Shown piece after piece: positions 57,311 through 64,000 of a DNA stretch of 64,000 bases. A program made the translations under genes and the position numbers. A model generated the notes under the pieces. The model was given only the letters and a program-made list of their open reading frames with translations, was not told the origin of the DNA and searched no databases. Position 1 is the first letter of the stretch, and each line of letters opens with the position of its first letter. The stretch comes from Agriotes lineatus (taxonomy: Eukaryota; Arthropoda; Insecta; Coleoptera; Elateridae): NCBI GenBank assembly GCA_940337035.1, contig OW679202.1:15626708-15690707 (forward strand), written 5' to 3'.

Positions 57311-57580
57311 AGCAAACGGGATGGAAAAGAGAAAGCTGTAGAAAATCAATGGGACTGAGTGAGATAGCGTCACTCATATTATAAAATTAAAGAAATTAAT
57401 TACAGCAAAACTAGTTACAAAGTCAATTTTTAAAAATTATTAACAAGTTTCTAAGGCCCTAGACGGCACAATTCCGTTCTTATATTTTATATATTCGAAA
57501 AAATAATTTGTTTTGAATATGGAAATGTAACGACCGAACAGCGAAGGGGCATACTGTTCAAACCCTTTAAATCCCGTAGC

Positions 57581-57656
57581 GCTCCGTGGTCTAGCGGCAT
57601 CGATCGATGTGAGCCCAATGTGTATGCAAACGTAGAGGGTTCAAATCCAAGTCCGC
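57581..57656 (+). tRNA. tRNA-like sequence, right arm
   Basis: A box TGGTCTAGCGG and B box GGTTCAAATCC with suitable spacing, but the T stem, D stem and acceptor do not pair well, so it is a tRNA-like module or pseudogene. It points outward and occupies the position equivalent to the left-arm Thr-type module, with which it shares only the flanking TTTTTTTAAAATTAAA-like sequence. Confidence 0.45.
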
Positions 57657-57817
57657 CAGAGATTTTTTTAAAATTAAACATCCATCCTGTGACTGCAAGA
57701 GAGAGACAACCAGAGCAGAAGAGAGAGAGAGAGAGATCTACCAGTTTGAAATTAAAATATTTCCGCGAAAATTCAAAATTAAAACGACTACAGTGCGAAG
57801 TGCGCACGCAGAAAACA

Positions 57818-57950
57818 AAGATGGCGGACATCCCGGGAAGTTTAAAATTCAAAAATTGAAATCTGAAAAAATTTAAATTTCAAATATTCGCGCCAGAAAA
57901 CCAAGATGGCCGCCGTGTAATTCCAGAAGCAAATTAAAATGGCCGCCGCG
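57818..57950. promoter_or_regulatory. Cluster of YY1/Pho-like AAGATGGC motifs
   Basis: AAAGATGGCGGAC (57818), CCAAGATGGCCGCC (57901) and AAAATGGCCGCCGCG (57937) fit the YY1/Pho core (GCCAT, extended AAGATGGCGGC). The left arm has inverted equivalents at 47719-47730, 47844-47856, 47983-47992 and 48071-48083. In animals YY1-type sites near starts drive many viral and transposon promoters; binding here is inferred from sequence only. Confidence 0.4.
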
Positions 57951-58174
57951 TAATTTAATCAGTAGCACATATGTAAATTACATATCAAACTTCATATGTG
58001 ATTAATTAGATCAAAACGCGGAATTAATTGGGTCAAACCGCGAAATTAATCAGGTCAAACCGCGGAATTAATTAGGTCAATCCGCGGATTTAATTCGCGG
58101 ATTTAATTAGGTCAATCAATTTAATTCGCGTTGACCTTTGACATAATCCAATTAGTGGTGCCTCCACTTCTACT
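57928..58174. repeat. Right terminal inverted repeat
   Basis: Inverted match of 47504-47750, including the CCGCGG minisatellite (58005-58135) and the final GTGGTGCCTCCACTTCTACT, ending in CT immediately before GATAAT. Confidence 0.9.
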
Positions 58175-58985
58175 GATAATGTTATTTATAGAGTAATTAA
58201 AATGAATGGGATTTTTTATACGATGGAAACGAATTGATTTACACACAATGTTATTAAGAGACATCATGTTATTATTATACCAATTGTAAAGCCGGTTAAT
58301 ATCAATTTGCATTTTTAAGTCATCAGCGAATAACAAAACTTCCGAGAAGGAAAATATCTCGGTTATATCATCGATGAAATAGTTGAATAGAACTGGAGAA
58401 AGATGGGATCCTTGTGGCACCCCAGACGTTAATGACATTTGAAAGGTAGTTGTTAATTTTAACAACCTGTTGGCGGTGAGCAAGGAATTCCCCTAACCAT
58501 GAGAGAAGAGTACCATAAATACCTAGTGCCTCGAGTTTGGCTAGAAGGATCCCTTGGTCCACTCTGTCAAAGGCTTTGGAGAGATCTGTGTATACGACAT
58601 CGACTTGCACCTTACGCACTATAGCTTCGGTAACATCCTGTAAATTGGTAATAGTGGATCTCTCCTTTACAAAACCATGCTGGCGTTCTGTAAGTACGTG
58701 GTTTACGATTGGCTGAGGGACAATGCAAACAGCTTGTGTACGGGATTAACAAGAGTGAATCTGCACCTTTTCACTAATAAGGCAGGGACACCATCTGGCC
58801 CTACGCTAGATATTTCTTTTAATGCACCCATGTGATTCAGCACCTTATTTACATTAATATCAATAATTCCAAGACTAACAGATACCATTTGTAAAGTTAA
58901 AGTTGTGTACTCTGTTATTATTAGCTGTGTAGACAGATGAGAAATGAGATGCAAATAGATCCACAATGTCTTGTAATACATGTCT
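58175..58985 (-). mobile_element. Jockey-superfamily LINE RT, N-terminal part
   Basis: The same LINE as 46874-47503, upstream half. Leftward from 58985 over several frames: SSVGPDGVPALLVKRCRF; an internal deletion joining ALSLSQ to VNHVLTERQHGFVKERSTIT; motif A VVYTDLSKAFDRVDQGILLA; WLGEFLAHRQQVVKI; motif B TSGVPQGSHLSPVLFNYFI; and an intact catalytic box VLLFADDLKMQ near 58330. The frame then runs into the palindromic element after YSINNI. Frameshifts occur near 58480 and 58620. Inactive, and older than the insertion it carries. Confidence 0.85.
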
Positions 58986-59159
58986 TAATACATATAGTAT
59001 CTAGTTTTAAAACAACATCAGTTGCATAAAAGCATGAAATAGACACGCAGAACACTTTCATATCAATAATGGTTTAAGACGATGATGTTGTCTTTCTCCA
59101 AACTTCCGTAAGATCTCCATGAACTCAGCTTTAAAACAGTGATGTAAAAATGCAACAGA
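58986..59159. other. Unassigned sequence
   Basis: No feature recognised. Confidence 0.4.
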
Positions 59160-59875
59160 ATGGAATTCCCGATTGATCAAGATCACCTATTTACGTTATT
59201 ATTTGCTGACCATCGAGTTGTTGTTGATGAAGAATGATATTAAATATATGACACGAAAATTGATAAAAGAACTGAATATCTATATGGCAGTAGACTGTGA
59301 AATACTACATCTGACAGTGGATGGCCAACTTATCACGTGTACCCACGATTAAATATAGCTAGGACTTGTTTTGACAGAAGATGGGTGAAACGAAATACTT
59401 ATATGTATTATACAAGGTGGGTAAAGGAGTAGTTATTAAAAGTCAACAAAGCTTATTACTATGGGGTAACAATATTAGAAATAAGACAAAAAAGCATCTG
59501 TTGACATCATTAAGTCGAAAGTACTGTCACATATGAATCTAAAAGACTATTAGCGAGAATATGAAGAACCCGATAAATGCAGTGGAAAATAGCTACGTGA
59601 GAACACAAGGAATGAGAGAAATAATGAATGGCGAAGAAAATCTTAACAGCTATAATACAATCCTGGTATGATTAAATGATCAGAATGAAAGAAGAAAGAT
59701 TACCTTTAAAAGACTTGCAAGTGGATTCCACATAGAAGGAGAAGAAAGAGAAACAATACGTAAATCGCTACAGCCATGAAATCGAATGAATATGGAAGAA
59801 GACTAATGGGCAAAACAAAACAAAAATAACGGCATAGGCTTTAATAGTTGTTGAATATATCTATATAAAGCAACA
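59160..59875 (+). mobile_element. RTE-type LINE 3' relic
   Basis: Multi-frame similarity to the palm and C terminus of RTE-type RTs: LLFADHRVVVDEE (FADD box now FADH) near 59205-59240, KYMTRKLIKELNIYMAVDC near 59245-59300, ILTVDGQL-like sequence, then the C-terminal block LNDQNERRKITFKRLASGFH near 59675-59730 and RKSLQP, RMNMEED-W near 59760-59810. No single frame is open for long. Inactive. Confidence 0.6.
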
Positions 59876-61423
59876 TCATAGTCAATAAAACTGTAATCCA
59901 TTTAGTCAAGATAGATTTTTGGCCATGGATATCTTGCAGCAGTACATATATTAGAAATGTATTCTGGTATACATACACATACATTTAACAAATAGGGATT
60001 GTTAAGTCCACTTCTCTAATTTTTGTTTTGATCGTATACTGTTTGACTGAATTATTTTTTAGATGTATGCATTAAGACTGTTCAACCAATCTATCGCATA
60101 ATGCCCTAAATCCATTCAATGCACTCGCAGTCTTCAAACATGAAAAATGCCCTTGTCCTAATAACAGTTTTCCAGCGATGCCACTCTTTTCACAAACATA
60201 AAATTTTAATATACATATAAATAGCTATCGACCAGCACCAAAAAACTTCTCGTTCTCAAGGAAAGATCAATGGAAAGCGGTAGAAGATAATGTTGCGCAA
60301 ATGTGCTGCCGTACATCACGTTGTAGTACTTTAATTAAATCGCGTTTTCTGGCAAGTTTTCAGGTCTGAATGGAGGTCACAGCTGTAAACTCACTTCCAC
60401 TGGATCTCTATGCATACATCGTGATAAATGAATCTTCGCCGGCAATACATCAAACTGGCTAAAGCCGGATGATTAATTTTTGTTGGCGAATTTTACGATT
60501 TTCCCAACAGAATTTGCTAAAGTGCTGATGGCTGCAGCTGAAGATGGCATGGATTAAAACTGAACATAAATAGTGGGAGGCCGAAAACATTTCGCGTTGA
60601 GATTGTTTGGTAAAACACGCAATTCGATGCATTTACGAAGCAAAACGATGTTTCGCGTTATTTTCTCTTCCACGCCTTTTGTTTTAAATAGCAGATAAAA
60701 TCCACGAGTGCTATTTAGACGTGCAGTTAGTAGGGGCACAATTTGAACAGTAAACATTCCAGTTGACAGTTATTATCCAGAACAACCTTATAAACACTAA
60801 AACTAATATTTACGGCCAGAAGAGGAAAAGTGGCGATTAACGTTATGGATAGCCCGCATTAAGTGGATAGAGATAAGCATCGCATTCAATAATTACCACC
60901 TCAGGAAATTTATTGGCCCTCATAAAAATTTCAGACCCAAGAGACAACCTTATTTCGAGTATTCTGCGTCCACTTTGCCTGCAGCAGCTATCCACTTCAA
61001 ATTTAAAAGGTGTGAAAAATAAGTTGATGACCCTTTTGGGTTGCTTGTCTTAAGGAACGACAGACTTATTTAGTGATGTTCGCCCAACGAAATGATTAAC
61101 AGAAAAATCAGCCCATGATAATAAGAAGGTTTGGTAGTATACTGTATATAGAGTCATACAATTGCGTCATCACTACGTATGAAAATGAGAATCCAATTGG
61201 CTGTAAGCTAAGTTGAACAGCTGCCAACTAAGTACGGTTATGCTATAGAAATTATAGAAAGTGTATTCACCAATATCATCGTTTACGTTGACTAAAATAG
61301 TTTTAAATATTTATTTAATTCTAGTATATTGCAACTTGTGCTTGCAGAAAAAAATAAGCTTATACACAATCCAATACATTAGTTAGTCGTTTTCTTCCTA
61401 CATGGTGGTCTTATTATCTTACC
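59876..61423. other. Unassigned intergenic sequence
   Basis: No gene, RNA or repeat boundary that I can support in 1.5 kb. Confidence 0.4.
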
Positions 61424-62764
61424 TTATACCGGCTATAACACAATCATGGGACACCCCTATTTTACTTTTTAAAGATACATTTTTGAAACTAGGCACATCG
61501 GATGCACTAAATAAGCGTCGATTTTTGACATACAAATAATTCTTTTTTCACTTCCGGTTTCAGCGGAAGTGACACCAAATTTTGATTTTGAAATAAATTA
61601 TATATTATTGCATTTTTAGATTCTATACAATTCTCTGAATCCAATCATGGTGCATAAGTGACATTTGAAATGTGAAACTTTTTTCAAATTTAATTTCTAC
61701 TTTTTAGTATAAGTGTGCCATGAATGCTTCGATTTAATCCAACTGACCCATGTAATGTTAGAGAAATAAAAATCGCGTCAAAAATCTTAAATTGTGTGAC
61801 TTATGAGTAAACGCATTTTTCAAAATGGCTTTTAGAACGAAAATCATTTTTGTTTCAAATGAAACCATTCAACACTACCACTAATAAGCAACCTTCTGGT
61901 ATGCCCACTTTGCAACTAGGATAAATACAACCGAAATTACAGTCCATCAAAGATTTAAATATTTAATTTGGATCTAATTAAATGGTAATAAGTAACTAAG
62001 GTGGCTTTGAAAAAATGAAACACTTATCTTGTACAACATTTATTTGGCTTGCCCGTGTTTTCATCGTATCTTTTAAAATTTATTAAGAGTATTGTTAATC
62101 TGGTTCAAAGTGCCACACATTTATACAAGAGATGAAAAAGTGGACATGTTAACATTATTTTTAGAGAATGTCAAATAACTGTAGTTGCTGCTATCAATTA
62201 CTTACCAATTGAAATAAAATTGATTTTTAAATTTTCTCTTAACTGTCATTTTGATTGTATTAGTCGTACATTTAATGTGTCGATTCCTTATTAACGGTAG
62301 CATTGAATGGTATCTTTGTACCTAAGATGGTTTCAATTGAAAAAAGTCCCAAAAACCATTTTGAAAAACTTTATTTAGTCATAAATCACATAATTTAGTA
62401 TTTTCGACAGGATTTAGATTTTCCTAGCATTACATGGGTCGATTGGAATAAATCGGAACAACCATAGCACACTTATAAAAATAAAAATATTATTTAAAAA
62501 GATTGACATTTGAAATGTCACTTATGTGATATCACAGGATTCACAAAATTATGCAGACTCTAAAAATTAAATAATATACAGTGTGTTCCATTTGAAAATC
62601 AAAAGTTTGTATCACTTCCGCTAAAACCGGAAATGAAAAAAATGTATTCGCACGTCAAAAAGTTAAGTTTATGAAGTACATACAATATGCCAAGTTTCGA
62701 AAAGGTACCTTCAAAAATAAATAAAAGGGGAAGGTATACTATGAACTTGTTACACCCGGTATAA
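61424..62764. mobile_element. 1.34-kb foldback element, about 480-bp arms
   Basis: The left arm starts TTATACCGGCTATAACAC and the right arm ends TTACACCCGGTATAA. Between them many phrases occur in inverted orientation: CACTTCCGGTTTCAGCGGAA (61552) against TTCCGCTAAAACCGGAAATG (62616); GTGACATTTGAAATGTG (61659) against GACATTTGAAATGTCAC (62506); GACCCATGTAATGTTAG (61744) against the complement of CATTACATGGGTCGATTG (62431). The arms are diverged (roughly three-quarters identical by eye), leaving a unique core of about 380 bp. No transposase is encoded. Class undetermined; the ACCGGGTGTAAC-type terminus is found on insect non-autonomous elements. Confidence 0.8.
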
Positions 62765-64000
62765 TTGTCAACAATCACTACAATCTACAATAGACATATT
62801 TAAAATACTGTAAAAATTAATACGATAATTAAACAAGTCGATCTGAAAACTACAAAATGTTCAAAAACCTCACCTTTTCCCTTTGACAACTCTCTACCGA
62901 TTGAATGATTGTTGGTTGAATATACCAGAAATTCTAAAGTGATTTTGGGATTACATAAAAATTCCTTTGTTAATTCTTCTTGATTTTTCACAGAAATTGC
63001 TACCGTGTGATACAGAGTGGCACGAAAGTAGATTCCCTATTTGAGAACGATAAAGTTTTACTGGATTTCTGTCTCGTAAATATTTTTGATCTTCAACTCT
63101 TGAAATCGAATGGATTAACATATCAACTTTTGCAGCACTATTGCTGATCAAAAAATGTCGAAACTTGAATGTCACAACTGGTCATTCCTAGTTACAAATT
63201 TGAACACAACCAAGAGGACCAGGAATAACAACGTCAGTTAAAGTTAAAGCCATTGCTGAAAATTTGAACACGGACAAAATCTACTCAGCTGGGAATAAGA
63301 CAACGTTCACTACAGCAAACTCTGAAACAATCTTCAATATATCAACCTAAGATTCAGCCAGCACGGCAAATCAGTCCTAACGACTTCCAGTTGCGTTGTA
63401 ATACGAGGGCCATTTTCCTTCAACCTCAAATTCAATATAAACAAAAAACAAGACTGAATATGAAACATTTATTGTACAGAAAATGTAAGTGTATCTCTCA
63501 GCTATATTTCTACATAATCATCGTTTCTATAACACCGTGGCACGAGTTTTTCTGTGTCCTGCTCCAAGAAGGTTGCCGCCTGGTCATTCAACCAACTGCT
63601 CAAGTTGAATTTCAGCTCCTTCTTTACATTACCTAAACCATTCTCGCACAGTAGTCCAGTCTCCAGGGACAAAAAGGCCTTTGCTCAACAAAAGGTGGCG
63701 TAGCAACGATTTTTATATGTGTTGTTTAGGTCGGGCACCTAATGAAAAATCCAAGTTTTTAGACCTTGGAGGGGCGCCGCCATTAAAGGTGCTAAAAACT
63801 GGTGTTTTCCAAATAGCTCCGCAACGGCTGATCCAACGTCAAAAAGTCCAATATAAAGTTAAAGAACGCAAGATTCTTGACATTTTTTGTATATACATTT
63901 TTGTTTAAGTGTAATATGTAACGAGTTACAGCGGCTGAAAGTTGAACATTTCTCCAAAATATCGTTAAACTTTATTTTTGTTGGTACATTTTGTAAGAAC
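62765..64000. other. Unassigned sequence to window end
   Basis: No recognised gene; ORFs at 63391-63636 and 63681-63908 are motif-free and no repeat ends are evident. Confidence 0.4.

Larger units (their letters stand above)
47504..58174. mobile_element. 10.67-kb palindromic Polinton-like element
   Basis: One insertion with terminal inverted repeats beginning AGTAGAAGTGGAGGC and ending in the complement (CT-3'), a perfect 6-bp duplication and an exactly restorable LINE frame across the empty site. The whole element is an inverted duplication around a centre near 53146. Each arm contains, from the centre outward, a tRNA-Leu-like sequence, a 255-codon gene, AT-rich tandem repeats, a conserved GC-bearing block (CGCCGGCTAAATAGAAAGTC), a tRNA-like sequence and a terminal region with CCGCGG repeats. 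Arms are about 5.6 kb (left) and 5.0 kb (right); the left has a 733-bp tandem duplication. AG/CT ends, long terminal repeats and the 6-bp duplication match established Polinton features, but the protein-primed polymerase, integrase, ATPase, protease and capsid genes of complete Polintons are absent, so it must be non-autonomous. A new superfamily with Polinton-like ends is the alternative. Confidence 0.8.

Noticed and set aside
47504..58174. Assembly artefact (read folded back on itself)
   Set aside because: The exact 6-bp duplication, the restored LINE frame across the empty site, and arm-specific differences (733-bp duplication, 28S-like pieces, tRNA changes) are not expected from a chimeric read. 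Long reads would still be the decisive test.
47504..58174. Parvovirus-type hairpin genome or two independently inserted elements
   Set aside because: There is a single pair of target duplications at the outer ends and none at the centre, and the ends are long linear repeats with AG/CT termini rather than T-shaped hairpins.

Overview
This window is a gene-poor, AT-rich, transposon-saturated stretch of an animal nuclear genome, most likely an arthropod and probably an insect. The basis is its mix of decayed Jockey/CR1-type and RTE-type non-LTR retrotransposons, Tc1/mariner-superfamily, pogo/Tigger-like and hAT DNA transposons, tRNA- and 5S-derived SINEs, many foldback elements, a 147-bp satellite, and no bacterial-style operons. 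I found no intact host protein-coding gene; almost every open frame with a recognisable signature belongs to a mobile element. The species cannot be named from the sequence.

Layout. 1-9.6 kb: unassigned sequence, a pogo-like MITE, an RTE-type LINE relic (3.75-4.7 kb) split by a small foldback, and a CR1-like LINE (5.5-6.9 kb). 9.6-13.7 kb: a mariner relic, another RTE-type relic, a foldback made of two 3' ends of one transposon, and SINE-like pieces. 14.6-18.4 kb: a 147-bp satellite with an eight-monomer higher-order repeat. 19-23 kb: a tRNA-derived SINE with a perfect target-site duplication, a perfect hairpin, a foldback and a pogo relic. 23.8-31.4 kb: two head-to-head LINEs, one interrupted by a 2.05-kb hAT element with an 8-bp duplication. 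32.8-43.3 kb: a mariner-type deletion derivative, a Tigger-like relic, copy 1 of an unclassified dispersed repeat, an RTE-type LINE, a Jockey LINE with a 5' inversion and a 5S-derived SINE. 45-46.1 kb: small tandem and inverted repeats and one unassigned ORF.

The outstanding object is at 47504-58174: a 10.67-kb element that is one giant imperfect palindrome. It is bounded by AG...CT terminal inverted repeats and a perfect 6-bp duplication (GATAAT), and it sits inside a minus-strand LINE (46.1-47.5 plus 58.2-59.0 kb). Removing it and one GATAAT restores the LINE reading frame exactly. The 6-bp duplication, long terminal repeats and AG/CT ends are what is known for Polintons (Mavericks), but no polymerase, integrase, ATPase or capsid gene is visible. 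Each arm carries a copy of the same 255-codon gene (98% identical proteins, strongly basic C terminus), a tRNA-Leu-like gene just upstream of it, and a different tRNA-like sequence near the terminus. The left arm also carries two short pieces resembling 28S rRNA around the R1/R2 insertion region. I infer a non-autonomous Polinton-type element formed by head-to-head duplication of one genome end, analogous to snapback defective genomes of protein-primed replicons; that origin is a hypothesis.

59-64 kb: a further RTE-type relic, a 1.34-kb foldback with about 480-bp arms, and unassigned sequence. The window reads as successive nested insertions into older dead elements.
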